Of a stretch of DNA of 64,000 nucleotides, positions 32,922 to 44,392 are shown piece by piece; the first letter of the stretch is position 1, and every line of letters begins with the position of its first letter. This DNA comes from Dryomyza anilis (Eukaryota; Arthropoda; Insecta; Diptera; Dryomyzidae). Position numbers and translations under genes: made by a program. The stretch is from assembly GCA_951804985.1 (NCBI GenBank), contig OX638131.1, positions 61,595,598-61,659,597 of the forward strand. Direction: 5' to 3'. The notes under the pieces are model-generated. The model saw nothing but the letters and a program-made list of their open reading frames with translations. It searched no databases and was not told the DNA's origin.

Positions 32922-33788
32922 CACTAAGAAAACAAAGATGATTGCCAGAAATATCAAGTTATTTACAAATTATTTAAATCGTATTTGAGACAACCATCTC
33001 TCAAACATCCGTCAAATACGATAAATATTGCTAGCAACCATCGTTCAAATTTACGATTATGTATAGCAACCATCAATTAAACATCTGACAAATAGGAAGA
33101 TAGTTGATGAATATTTGGAAAAGGTACTCCATTAGAATTCGCGTAGTAATTTTTATTGAATTGAAAGAAAATGAATCAAATGTATATTTATTTATTCTAG
33201 AATAAAAACAGTATCCTGGTACATGGTACATCCTGGTATACATCGCCGCCATCGTTTTTTTAAATCCTTCGAAGGCAAAATTGTACAACGACTTGAGATT
33301 TCTTCCCAGAAGAACCAAGTCCAACCGGCGACGCTATCATCAAAGTAAACTCTGAAAAGAAATATTTTCCATCACGTGTTGATAATTTAATCACAGGATA
33401 TTTTATTTTCACTTTTACCATTAAAATGTAATTTTTGAGTGGGCACTTATTTACACCATTGAATTTACTTAATTGGATAAATCAAACGTAAGGAAAAAGT
33501 ACGCCATTTTCCTTTTTTATGATAGTTAAATGTCAAAATACCGCAAAATTTTGCTGCAAATGTCCAAGAATTCAGGATGTTTGCTATCAGTCAACTGTAA
33601 ATATCTCAATTTTCATTGCTGTTGTGGCAAACATCTCGTAACTATCTGCATATATGTCATATTCAAAAAATATTAATAGTTTTCCCGCAACTTTATTGAA
33701 ACTTATGGGATGTTTGAATATTTGCTACAAGGCGTAAATTTAAAAGGATAGTTGCAGCAAGACTCATAAACATCTTGTTTTCTTAGTG
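32922..33788. mobile_element. Tc1/mariner-type MITE, 867 bp, TA target
   Basis: Terminal inverted repeats CACTAAGAAAACAAAGATG and, at the right, CATCTTGTTTTCTTAGTG. Flanking TA at 32920-32921 and 33789-33790. The uninterrupted host sequence is present twice nearby (GTCGGGCTCTAGGTCTACC at 34211 and about 34650), proving insertion at a TA that was duplicated. No transposase; an 83-codon minus frame inside has no recognised domain. Confidence 0.85.
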
Positions 33789-33923
33789 TAGGTCTACCAA
33801 ATGGAATATGTATTTGGCACTGGTTCAAAAAACAGCAACAGTAATTGACAAAATAACCAAAAACTTGTTGGACGACCGTACAGCTGTTTCGAAAGCAGCC
33901 AAGCTTCCTCATCAGCGGTCTTG

Positions 33924-34755
33924 TATGTAGTTTGTGCTTAGCTAAACCTATAACTTCACTTTGTATAATGCACAAAATGCGAATTTTGTTCTGCACAAAG
34001 TGACAAGCAGCATAAACTGCACCATGTTTAATTTTTGTCAATTACTGTAGTTGTGTTGCAGCAAGTTCGTATAGGCTGTAGAGTCTCTACAGTATTCAAA
34101 TACGAGAACTGCACTTTGTATAAATATTAAATCAATGGATTTGTATATTTTTATGCGCCGTGCCCTTACGTCACAATTTAAAGTTGTTTGTTTTTATTCG
34201 ACCTTAAAATAGAGTAATGCAAAAACTAATTTGTCGGGCTCTAGGTCTACCAAGCGGGCACGGCGCATAAAAATATACAAATCCATTGATTTAATTTTTA
34301 TACAAAGTGCAGTTCTCATATTTCTATGTTCTCATATTGTATGTAGTTTGTGCTTAGCTAAACCTATAACTTCACTTTGTATAATGCACAAAATGCGAAT
34401 TTTGTTCTGCACAAAGTGACAAGCAGCATAAACTGCACCATGTTTAATTTTTGTCAATTACTGTAGTTGTGTTGCAGCAAGTTCGTATAGGCTGTAGAGT
34501 CTCTACAGTATTCAAATACGAGAACTGCACTTTGTATAAATATTAAATCAATGGATTTGTATATTTTTATGCGCCGTGCCCTTACGTCACAATTTAAAGT
34601 TGTTTGTTTTTATTCGACCTTAAAATAGAGTAATGCAAAAACTAATTTGTCGGGCTCTAGGTCTACCAAGCGGGCACGGCGCATAAAAATATACAAATCC
34701 ATTGATTTAATTTTTATACAAAGTGCAGTTCTCATATTTGAACACTGTAGAAAAT
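33924..34755. repeat. 416-bp direct tandem duplication
   Basis: Unit from TATGTAGTTTGTGCTTAGCT (33924) repeated at 34340 with near-perfect identity through GTCGGGCTCTAGGTCTACCA and the 3' inverted segment ending TTCTCATATTT. Part of the foldback-like insertion. Confidence 0.85.
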
Positions 34756-35128
34756 CTACAGCCTATACGAACTTGCTGCAACACAACTACAGTAATTGAC
34801 AAAAGTTAAACTTGGTGCAGTTTTTGCTACTTGCCTTCTCGTCACTTTGTGCAGAACAAAATTCGCATTTTGTTCATTATACAAAGTGAAGTTATAGGTT
34901 TAGCTAAGCACAAACTGCATACAAGACCGCTGATGAGGAAGCTTGGCTGCTTCCGAAACAGCTGTACGGTAGCCAACGAGTTTTTGGTTTTATTGTCAAT
35001 TACTGTTGTTGTTTTAAGATACAAATTATTTTTATCATGATTGGGGAGAGTTAAATCACACGGGCGGGACTTAAAGTCGGTCGGGCCCGATTATGGAATA
35101 CCCTACACTTTGGTTGGAATATTACCAG

Positions 35129-35504
35129 GAAAGTCCACCGTGGCTAAAAAATTAAAAGTTGACAAATTAAAAAAGAATGCAAAGGCAGTAATTAAAGATC
35201 AGTAAATGAAAATTTTTTTATTTGCTTTCATTGACTTTTTAAGGTCATGTTTGTGACCGTGAAGCAATACTACTTCTCATCACTTCTGCGTTAGTGGTAA
35301 GAAATGTTTAAAATTTTTAATTTCAAATAATTAAAAAAGGTAAAAAAACTGAAGCATTGCAAGCAGAGGTATTTTTCATAAAATTACAAAATATGTCACG
35401 TCACACCGTGAATTAAAAGTAACTTTTTTGTACTAAATTATATAACTTCAAAACTAATAAGTAGATTTCATCGAAATTAAAAAAATATCAAGGTACAGTT
35501 ATGT
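35129..35504 (+). repeat. Interspersed repeat, AAAGTCCACCGTGG family, copy 2
   Basis: Shorter copy of 24958-25565 in the same orientation. Preceded at 35097 by an ATACCCTACAC terminus. Confidence 0.7.
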
Positions 35505-35616
35505 CCCAGTATACCAAATTGTTTCGATATCGCAACGAAAATTTTGCCAAATTGCGAAGAATTTTTCCGATATCGATGCCATTTCTCGCATGTACCTGAA
35601 ATGAGGTACAACTCGT

Positions 35617-35795
35617 TGTTATATCGAAACTAATTTTTAAAGATTTTCGCATTATTTTTAAAAATTAGTTTCGATATAATAACGAGATCAATGTTTTTTT
35701 CTCGTAGACATTTCAGATAACATCTAAACAATTGAATACAAAAATCATTAAAAATTAGTTTCGATATAATAACGAGATCGATTTTTTTTCTCGAA
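35617..35795. repeat. Inverted and direct copies of AATTAGTTTCGATATAA
   Basis: TTATATCGAAACTAATTTTT (35617) is inverted against AAAAATTAGTTTCGATATAA (35656), giving a hairpin of about 23-bp arms. The right arm plus TAACGAGATC is repeated directly at 35752. Confidence 0.75.
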
Positions 35796-35839
35796 GCCAC
35801 TTCGAGAATTGTTCGATACTGTGGAGGCTCCGAGTCGTG

Positions 35840-36350
35840 GTATACTGGGGTATTATAAGATTATTCTATCGTATTTAATATTGGAGAAATTTTTGACATC
35901 TGATTTCTCAAAATCCGGATCCGATATCGGAATGAATTTTTTCATATTTTGTACTACATTGATAGTGAAAAGAAATGAGTTATTGCGAATGCAGGATATC
36001 GCTTGTGGTCCTTGGAAGAAATTTACGAAGAAATACACAAATGTATGAAATTAGAATAAAAATGGGAGTTTTTGCCTTTTTATTTATCAAAATCCGTAGG
36101 CGATGTCTGAATGACTTTTTTGTTTTTGACCATGTTGATAGTGATCAGAAATAAGTTAGTGTAATTGAAGGACATCCTTTGCAGTCGCTGGAATAAATTT
36201 ATAAACAAATGCACAAATAAAATTGGAGTATTTCCCATGTTATTTCTCAAAATCCGAAATCGATATGGGGATGATTTTATTTTTCTTTTTGACCACATTG
36301 ATAGTTATCCAAAAAAAAAAAATATGGGTGCGAATGAATTATATCGCCAG
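35840..36350. repeat. Degenerate ~165-bp tandem triplication
   Basis: TTTCTCAAAATCCG-type landmarks at 35908, 36082 and 36242, each followed by a CATTGATAGT segment and a GGAATAAATTTAT/AAGAAATTTACG segment. Related sequence at 46060-46540. Short frames on both strands have no domains. Confidence 0.55.
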
Positions 36351-38476
36351 GTTTAATTGATATAAAATTATTAACATGTCATAATATTGCTCAAATTAGA
36401 ATTTTTGAAGTGAGATTTTACAAAATGAATTTATGAAATTAGGATTATTTTAACTCTCTATGCATATATATTTATGGAAATATAAACTTTGAATAGTTCG
36501 TGTGTGTTAAATTATAGTATGAAATAATGAACACTTATGGCAGTATTTCACTAAGATTTTCTTGAAAACCGGAACATACGATATGTGTTTTACGTAGATG
36601 AAGTCTTTAGTTATTAATACCCTATATAAAGTTATATAGGGTTCGTTTCTTCTCTCGTCTTGTGAGTTTCTACCGGGTGTTTGAATGTCTCCATTATTTC
36701 TGAAATTGAAACAATACAGTTTATGTACTCGTACGCTTTGGAATATACAATGAATTGCGAAATAATAGGGACACTAATGCAATTATTTGATAAGTGATAT
36801 TTTCTACAGGGTTTATAACAAAAACAAAGTTAACTAACTGTATTCCAAACATTGCTTATATGCAGAAAGAATACCCATAATAGAGCATAATTATTCAGAA
36901 TATTTATTGAAAATTTCAATCAATCTGTCTCAACTTTCTGATATTTGCTGTGAAAATTAATAAGGACAGTTGCAAACTTTGGTTTATTTTTTAAATATTT
37001 GAATTATTAAATATTTTATCATTGTTAAAGTAATAGTATGTTCATAAGTAGAATGGAATGGTTGGAATTGGAGCGATTATATCAGTGTAGCGCCGAAAAA
37101 ACTTATCTTCTAAAAAAAGTATGTTACAGGAAAATTGCAGAAATTGTTGTATACTCTAAGACAATTTCTGAAAATTTCATTAATTGAGTCCATAAATTAG
37201 ATGCACGAGGTCAAAAATCAAAAAATTTCGTCTGTCACAAAAAGTTTTATTTTGAGACATGTAAAAATAAAACCGGCTGTTTCATCCAGAGCATTGAAAA
37301 AGGAGTTAATTCTTGACATGGATCAATCTACTAATTGTAAAATGTAGAATAACGAAAAAATGGGGGCAAAAACCATACCTACACGGAACCATACATACAC
37401 GGATATGTTTGAATGTAATTAAAAAGTAATACGAAATTACCAAACATGTATTATGAATGAAGTGTAATTAAATTATAATCGAAATTGAATTTATTTTTCT
37501 TCACGTGTAAACATTACAACAAAAAAGAAATAGGATTTAAATAAATGTATTCTTGCAACATTCTTTTTGTATACAAAGTTGGCACTCGTTGGACAGAATT
37601 GTCTACCTATGTCTCTATTGTCGTCGTTTGAAGTATGTATAGGGTCATTTTAAACATACTGATGTTTGAAAACAAACAAAAAATGAATTTTTGTATATAA
37701 AGTTGACACTCGTTGATCGGCATTTTCTGCGTACGTGTTTTTTGTTGTTCGTTGAGAAAACGCGTCGGTAATAATTCTGTTATTTGTAAATTGTGTTATA
37801 AAAAATACTAATAGTGACAGAGTATAATATAGTGCAGTATATAATTTCTGAAACTAATGTGAAAAAACTACAAATAAAAATCAGTGTTTCGATTTTCAAA
37901 CAGAATTTGGCATGTTTTTTTACAAAAGCCTCCGTGAATTCCTTGCCTACGATATGTGTTGTACTGAGATCAACTGTAACTGTACCAAATATTAAGCGAG
38001 CCTGGATCGTCTGGTTTAGCGTCTGCTGATGCAATTATGCATTCATTGATGCTGTCACTTGTCCTTGCAGTTTTAAACGAATTATTTATTTATGCATTTA
38101 AAAATTTGTCTACTTATGAATTCAATTATTATAAATGTTTAAAGATTTTTAATAAAAATTAATAAAAAAACAACATTATATTTTTATTTCATTTTCAGGG
38201 TTTCTGAGTTCGCGTGATAGTTGTTGTCGTTACCGTGCGCGTGGCCCATGCCTCTAAAATCAGGCACGAGATTTTTTTTAGTTTCTACTCCAATTTTAAA
38301 AAAAATAAAAATTTCGTGGTATTTTAACCAGGGACAATGACACTTTGGAATTTCGGTGTCGGTGCCATACATTTTTAATAACGGTTCCAAATCGGTCCCC
38401 ACAGGTTCCGATTCCGGAGAGGATCCGATTCAGAGAATAAAATGTACCAAAGTTAATTTTTGAATTATTTATAATA
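36351..38476 (+). other. bsk intron, AT-rich, little recognised
   Basis: No supported gene. A GTAATTA-rich segment at 37410-37500 is similar to 40905-41000 (GTTTGAATGTAATTA shared), probably a small shared repeat. The 71- and 84-codon frames at 37780-38034 overlap antisense and lack domains. Confidence 0.4.
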
Positions 38477-39320
38477 GGACCATTCCACACCAAATTGACA
38501 AAAAAGTTTATTTTGAGATTTTACCTTTTTGATTTCAATGAAATTTGAATGATGAATGTGTTTCTAAGTCTTATTTCTAAAATTATGCCAGTTTTATCAT
38601 ATTGAATTTAGTTTTTTGAGATATTAATTTTGGGGTATATTTTTTACATTTTTCGAAAAATGGTATATATCTCAAAACCTATGGACAGTTTGATGAAACT
38701 GAAATCAGAGTTACAAATAAATTAAAAAATTATTGCAAATTTTACTTTTGAAAAAATATTTTATTTTTCACTACAAAAAATTTGTAAAAATTTAGAAAAT
38801 TAATTTTTAAAATATGATACTATCAGAATACCATCTTGAATTTTGGCATGAACATTTATATTAAATCAACAAAATTACACGATTTTTTTCATAATTTTTA
38901 AAAGTGTCGTTTTTAAGGACATCAATTTTGAAATGCAAGGATAATGACGGGCCACATGTTAAAGTTCAGAATTTAAAATTTAATTTTTCTTAAAGCCTGT
39001 TCCTTAAAAATGAGCCATCAACGAAGTTTCTAGCATTTCTACTTTAAAAGATATTGAAATATAAACAATCATACAATAGTGAATTTTGGCCCAGTTTTTG
39101 TAACTTTGAAGCACTGTATCTCTGGAAGTAGAGGTAGGAAAAAAAAAATGGTCAATGCATATCTCAATAAGCTTTATCAGCTGCTAAATTTCTCTGGAAG
39201 TAGAGGTAGGAAAAAAAAAATGGTCAATGCATATCTCAATAAGCTTTATCAGCTGCTAAATTTCATTGAAATCGAAGATGGTAAGTTCCAACCGCTGGTC
39301 GATTTCGTGTGGAATGGACC
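38477..39320. mobile_element. MITE with GGACCATTCCACACCAAAT termini, 844 bp
   Basis: Left end GGACCATTCCACACCAAATT and right end ATTTCGTGTGGAATGGACC are inverted complements. A possible 4-bp direct repeat AATA flanks both ends. Related copies: 47516-48292 (right end GATTTGGTGTAGAACGGCCC preserved) and an internal part at 51849-52160. The interior shares AAAATACCATCTTGAA, GACATCAATTTTGAA and GTTTCTAGCATTT. Noncoding. Confidence 0.65.
39121..39264. repeat. 72-bp perfect tandem duplication
   Basis: TCTGGAAGTAGAGGTAGG begins at 39121 and 39193; the 72-bp unit ends CAGCTGCTAAATT. The copies are identical or nearly so, so the event is recent (or an assembly artefact). 72 bp is divisible by 3, which is why a repeated peptide appears in one frame. 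Confidence 0.9.
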
Positions 39321-39339
39321 AATAAGAGACCGTAAAAAA

Positions 39340-39910
39340 CCATTACCGGAATCGATTTAAAAAAATGTGTTGAACCGGAATCGGAACCCATATATTTTTT
39401 TGTTGGAATCGGAATTAGAACGGGAACTGCTATTTTTTACCCCTTTAAACGAGAACCGGCACCGATATTCCAATGGTTTTATTCCCACTCTGGGACCGCA
39501 AAGAACCGTAATTGAATCGGAACCGTTTAGATTTTTTTAAACGGAATCGGAACCGTCATTAAAAAAACCGGAAAGGAAATCCAACTAATGTTTTGATTGA
39601 AACCGGAATCGGAACCGCAATTTAAAAAATCTTGGAATCAAAACCGATATTCTAAAGGGTTTTAGTGCCTGTTTATAATATAACTTTTCATGTTTTGCCT
39701 AGTTTTTTATGTGATTCCGTGTTTTTTTTTCGTATTTTTCCGTGCTTCTTCGTGTCTTTCTATATTCCGTGTTTTATCGTGCTTCTCGTACATGTCTGTA
39801 AATTTAGTCGTCGGGCTCGTCCTCGTGCGTATCACCTATCGGCGTGCCCGTGCGTGTCCGTGCCACCAAAAACAGGCACGCGCCCATCTAGTGCAAATAG
39901 TGGGATCCCC
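39340..39910. repeat. GGAATCGGAACC-rich repeat related to the hAT-type element
   Basis: GGAATCGGAACC blocks (39380-39660), ending GGTTTTAGTGCCTG, then a CGTGTTTT/TTTCGTG block and GCACGCGCCCATCT (39690-39892). These parts match 10540-10985, the latter in inverted orientation. No perfect termini found; fragmentary copy. Confidence 0.55.
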
Positions 39911-40309
39911 TTATTATTGATTGCAGATGGCTAAATTTGAGTTTATATCAAAAATATGCAGATGGGATTAAAATAGGGACTCATTTTATTTTAATTATTA
40001 CTATTTATTACACATTTAATAATTGTTTAAAAATATTTACTCGTACATTCTCACATATTGTATTAGACGTCGTATTAAGATTATTTTCCCTAATAGGATT
40101 ATTATTAAATAATGAATAAAAAATGCGACTTTTCAAGTTTTTGAATAGTGACGCAACATTTACATGTAATTAAGTGGTTAAAAATTTAAAATTCGAAAAT
40201 ACAAATCCTATTTTTTTTTCCAAAAATGGATTGAACAATTTTTGATAACCAACTATATTTTTTTTACAAATTAATCAACGCCCCCTTATTCATGCAATGC
40301 ATAGTGTTG

Positions 40310-40800
40310 ATCGTAGGAAAGGATTATAGGTTAGAGGGAGGGTTTGGATTGTGTCGGTGAATGTTTGATTTGAATTTGCCAATATTTAAAGTATCTGGAA
40401 AACAGACACGGGCAGATTGTTCCACAAACGCACCGTGCGACTGAAAAACGAATTATCTCTGTAATGCGTGGTTGTGTTGAGTGCCGAGTGAACTACGAAG
40501 TTGTCACTGGTGCGTTCGTAGTCGAACGCACCAGCGACTTCTCGCTCGTAGTCCAACGCACTAACCAGACGAGCTACCAACGCTTAAGTTAATTATTGTG
40601 TGTATTATTCATTGTGCGCCTTTTACTCTCAATCTCCAAAGAGTCTGGGCGCTTGTTGAACGAATATGAATGAAAAATGTTACTGTCATATGCAATGGAA
40701 TGGATTGGGTTCTGGGTCAATGACAGAAGGTCATTGATAAATACCAGAAATAGAGACGGGGATGGTACGGAGCCTTGATTACATTTCATTTTACTTTTCC
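40310..40800 (-). pseudogene. LINE fragment, second copy of the 4510-6470 element
   Basis: From 40800 downward: INDLLSLTQNPIHSIAYDSN, SFNKRPDSLEIESKRR (as at 6045-6090), then foreign tRNA-like sequence (40500-40585), then VVHSALN, HYRDNSFFSRTVRLWNNLP and the 3' UTR to about 40310. The tRNA-like insert replaces the stretch that encodes SEWGGLIPPGHVFSRST in the first copy. IAYD stands where the catalytic YADD box should be, a lethal change. Confidence 0.75.
40507..40534. repeat. 12-bp-arm perfect hairpin in tRNA-like insert
   Basis: CTGGTGCGTTCG and CGAACGCACCAG are exact inverted complements around TAGT. The hairpin is within a segment that on - reads GGTAGCTCGTCTGGTTAGTG, an A-box-like tRNA head. 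Confidence 0.85.
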
Positions 40801-40804
40801 TGTA

Positions 40805-40900
40805 CTCGTGATTTCAAAATATAGACAGACGGATATCCCTAATTGTACTCAGGCAGTCATGCTGATCAATGATATATACAAGGATAGAAAAGATTTGTTT
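40805..40900 (-). repeat. ATACCCTACAC-family repeat, fragment
   Basis: The minus strand carries AGCATGACTGCCTGAG and the GTCCGTCTGTC remnant (GATATCCGTCTGTCTATA), as in the other copies. Truncated on both sides. Confidence 0.5.
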
Positions 40901-41000
40901 GAATATGTTTGAATGTAATTATAACGTAATTCGAAATCACCATATAAATATTAGGAGTAAAATCTAATTACATTATAATTGAATTGTATAATTATTTTGT

Positions 41001-41718
41001 TCAGATGCTAAGAATTTTGTTCGATTTTGCATCTAGCACCACTACATTAAATATGTATGAAATTGTATATATCTGTGAGCAATTCCCTCCATTTTAATCA
41101 AATATTTCATAAACAAATTTTAAAAAATATTCCGAAAAATTTTAGTGAAATAAAGTTTTAAACATTTTTTCGAAATTTTTACAGCAAACACATTGCGAAT
41201 TAATATTTGAATGTTTTTCAAGAGAGCTTAGATAATTGTGATAAATTACTCTCCCGGCACACTTTTTTGGTAACACAAATTTCTTTTTGATTTTTTGCAA
41301 ATGGACCCAGTTTTTTTTTTGCCAATTATCCGTAGGGAAAAGTTCATATTTTATTCTGTGATAAAGTTTGCATCTGCTACATGTCGAAATCATGCGATAA
41401 CTTGCGATATAAAGACACAAGCCACAAAATTTTAACGAGGTATGTTGTTAACCGTCTGTTAAGCGTAATGTACCTTTCATTAATCATTTTAAAAAATGTT
41501 TATCGAATGGACCCAAAAAATGGTCACCGTTTTGAAAACTCCAATGTATTACCTTTTAAATATATTCGGTCCCGTTAGTGAATAGTCATCCGCGACTCGA
41601 CAGTAACCACTTCAACATGATGACCTTTTCACTTGGGATAATCAATTTTCAAAAAATATTGTAAAATGTCAGGCGTATCGATACGGATTTGGCGGTCATA
41701 TTTTTGAAAAGCCCTATT
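41001..41718 (+). other. bsk intron, AT-rich, nothing recognised
   Basis: No repeat boundary or domain seen. Frames of 92 and 65 codons overlap without family resemblance. Confidence 0.35.
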
Positions 41719-41960
41719 CAGTACCTAATCAACGTATTAGATTAAGTTAGTGGACAAGACTCCCGGGCTGGCCAGTGGCCACTTCATCATGATACAAATT
41801 ACCAACAAAATCCGATTCAACATCAGGGAGGCCTTAACTATAAAGTATTCAAGAGACAAACGGGAAGTGTACAACCAAGTATGCAACCACAAATTATGGC
41901 CCAAAAAATTAACAACATTGATGAGGATCATTTTTTAGAAGAAGGACAAACCCTATATTA

Positions 41961-42385
41961 CAAGAATAGATAATAAAATTGGATATAAATTCACAATACT
42001 TATAGATACTTTTGCAACCAGTAGTTATATAAAAGAAGGAATTTATAATAATAAAAAGGATTTAGCTATAAAGAAAAAAGTTAAAACCATTAATGGTTTT
42101 ACTATTATTAATTCATATCATGAAATTTATTTAATGGGGGTGAAACATATGATTTATGAAATCAAAAATCTTGAAGCGGATATTCTACATGGTTACAATT
42201 TTCATAAACGGATCAATGCAATCATTGATCTAAAAAATAATAAGTTAATTTATAATAATAAAATTGAGCAAATTAATTATATAAATGAAAATTATGTTGA
42301 AGACATTTCTATCATTGGACGAAAATGTCCTATGACGCCCGTCGAAGAATCAAACCGACATGTTGAAAAAAAAATATTATTGTAG
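41961..42385 (+). pseudogene. Errantivirus protease, copy 1
   Basis: Reading from about 41961 gives a retropepsin-like segment with ILIDTFATSSYI, in which the catalytic D-T-G triad is D-T-F, followed by LGADILHG-like LEADILHGYNFHKR. The same frame recurs at 42768-43192. The G to F change would inactivate the protease. The 83-codon part from 42134 is the C-terminal half. Confidence 0.65.
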
Positions 42386-42767
42386 GATACAAAAATCCTA
42401 TAACACCAACCGAAGAATTTACCGGTAATACAAATAATACAAATACTTTTTTGGAAGAACAATCTTCTGAAATACCCGTCGAGGAATTTACCGACAATAT
42501 AAATGAAACTGAATTACTTGAAAATCAGTACCTAATCAACGTATTAGATTAAGTTAGTGCACAAGACTCCCGGGCTGGCCAGTGGCCACTTCATCATGAT
42601 ACAAATTACCAACAAAATCCGATTCAACATCAGGGAGGCCTTAACTATAAAGTATTCAAGAGACAAACGGGAAGTGTACAACCAAGTATGCAACCACAAA
42701 TTATGGCCCAAAAAATTAACAACATTGATGAGGATCATTTTTTAGAAGAAGGACAAACCCTATATTA

Positions 42768-43192
42768 CAAGAATAGATAATAAAATTGGATATAAATTCA
42801 CAATACTTATAGATACTTTTGCAACCAGTAGTTATATAAAAGAAGGAATTTATAATAATAAAAAGGATTTAGCTATAAAGAAAAAAGTTAAAACCATTAA
42901 TTGTTTTACTATTATTAATTCATATCATGAAATTTATTTAATGGGGGTGAAACATATGATTTATGAAATCAAAAATCTTGAAGCGGATATTCTACATGGT
43001 TACAATTTTCATAAACGGATCAATGCAATCATTGATCTAAAAAATAATAAGTTAATTTATAATAATAAAATTGAGCAAATTAATTATATAAATGAAAATT
43101 ATGTTGAAGACATTTCTATCATTGGACGAAAATGTCCTATGACGCCCGTCGAAGAATCAAACCGACATGTTGAAAAAAAAATATTATTGTAG
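42768..43192 (+). pseudogene. Errantivirus protease, copy 2
   Basis: Duplicate of the previous entry with an INCFTI/INGFTI difference. It also has DTF instead of DTG, so that change pre-dates the duplication. The frame ends at the same stop. Confidence 0.65.
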
Positions 43193-43379
43193 GATACAAA
43201 AATCCTATAACACCAACCGAAGAATTTACCGGTAATACAAATACTTTTTTGGAAGAACAATCTTCTGAAATACCCGTCGAGGAATTTACCGACAATATAA
43301 ATGAAACTGAATTACTTGAAAATCAAAGAAATAAAATTTAGAGTAAGATCCGAATAACTCATTCTAATATAAACATGAA

Positions 43380-44296
43380 TCTGGCTTTCAGGACCGATAT
43401 TAAAGCTGAAATTAGAACAAATGTTGAAACTCCTATATGGAGTAACAGAATCCATATCCGCTATCTGTAAATTCATTTGTTAATAAAGAAATTCAACAAT
43501 TATTAAATGATGGAATAATAAGACCAATTAAGAGTCCTTATAATTCACCCATATGGGTTGTGCAAAAAAAAAGGTATTAACGAGGATGGAACCTAAAAGT
43601 TAAGATTAGTTAGAGATTATAAGAAATTAAATGAACAAACTATTTCTGATAGATATCCAATCCCCGACATTAATATAATAATTTCAAAGTTAGGCAAATC
43701 CAGATATTTTTCCACAATTGATTTAGAATCTGGATTCCATCAAATTTTAATGAAAGTAAGTATGAGTATTTGAGAATGCCTTTCAGATTAAAAAACGCCA
43801 TAAGTATTTTTCAGAGGGCAATGGATAATATATTACGAGACTTTGTTGGAAAAATTTGTCATATTTATATTGACGACATTATTATATTGTTGAATTTTTG
43901 GGATACATTATTGCCCACAATTTTATACAAACTGATCCGAAAAAAATTGAGACTATTCAAGATTATCCAATTCCATCAACTCTGAAACAACTATGTAGTT
44001 TTCTTGGAATGACAGATTACTACAGAAAATTTGTTGGGCATTATGCAACAATAACAAAACCATTAACAAAATATTTATCTGGTGAAAATGGTAGAGTTTC
44101 ACAACAATTATCGAAAAAAATTGAAATTTGTATTGACCAAGATGGAATCTTGGCTTTTAATAAATTAAAATCTGTACTAATAAAAAAATTGTTCTCACTA
44201 CTGATGCATCAAATGTAGCCATAGGAGCTGTATTATCACAGGATGAAAAACCCGTTATTTTTATTTCAAAAACTTTAAATTGTACAAAACAAAATT
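43380..44296 (+). pseudogene. Errantivirus reverse transcriptase / RNase H remnant
   Basis: Segments in shifting frames: IIRPIKSPYNSPIWVV (about 43517-43563), [31 protein letters not shown] and the catalytic [10 protein letters not shown] box (43770-43900), a deletion, then FLGMTDYYRKFVGHY (about 43998-44045) and the RNase H start [15 protein letters not shown] (44200-44243). Catalytic YIDD is retained but the surroundings are broken. Confidence 0.8.
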
Positions 44297-44392
44297 AAAA
44301 AAGTAAAAATTAATAATAGGAATGAAATAGTACATAAGGATAATATTAAAAATTAATATTTAAATATTCTTTACACATAATTATATTTTTAG

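Larger units (their letters stand above)
32856..35013. mobile_element. Foldback-like insertion with internal duplications
   Basis: Flanked by a 13-bp direct repeat TTAAGATACAAAT (32843-32855 and 35014-35026), within an arm whose uninterrupted partner at 30905-30935 shows the empty sequence. It contains a segment present as a 416-bp tandem direct duplication (33924 and 34340 share TATGTAGTTTGTGCTTAG) and again inverted (34746-35010 against 33836-34098). A TGCGCCGTGCCC / GGGCACGGCGCA inverted pair occurs in each unit (34150/34253, 34570/34674). A TA-type MITE is inserted at 32922-33788. The 9-13-bp duplication and foldback arms suggest a Foldback/MULE-like element. Confidence 0.6.
30890..35045. 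mobile_element. Long-inverted-repeat element carrying nested insertions
   Basis: The left arm (about 30905-31115) is inverted against a right arm now split into three pieces: 31905-32019, 32740-32855 and 35027-35045. Matching landmarks: AAAATAATTTGTATCTT (30921 on +, 35018 region on -), TTTAAAGATGAAAAAATGAT against ATCATTTATTTTCATCTTC, and AATGATATAATAAAGAAAGG (31079) against the complement near 31955. The right arm is interrupted by the element 32020-32657 and by 32856-35013. The centre (31116-31900) is AT-rich with no transposase. Type unknown; resembles a foldback/MITE with arms over 200 bp. Confidence 0.6.
41719..43323 (+). repeat. 807-bp tandem duplication of gag end and protease
   Basis: CAGTACCTAATCAACG begins both copies (41719 and 42526). 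The second copy is 798 bp because one 9-bp AATAATACA-type unit is missing (43230 region). Only a handful of substitutions separate the copies although the element itself is old. The duplicated part covers the gag C-terminus (QIMAQKINNIDEDHFLEEGQ) and the protease. Confidence 0.92.

Noticed and set aside
39079..39360. 93-codon protein with a repeated GSRGRKKKMVNAY segment
   Set aside because: The repeat is a 72-bp DNA duplication within a MITE; the frame crosses the element end.
41750..41938. 62-codon ORF repeated at 42557-42745 and its antisense partners
   Set aside because: Shadow frames of the errantivirus gag C-terminus in the duplicated unit.
41938..41965. T TTT TTA frameshift heptamer in the second errantivirus
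   Set aside because: The heptamer is in the gag frame, but the -1 frame hits a stop and the protease is in the other frame, so it cannot serve as assembled.
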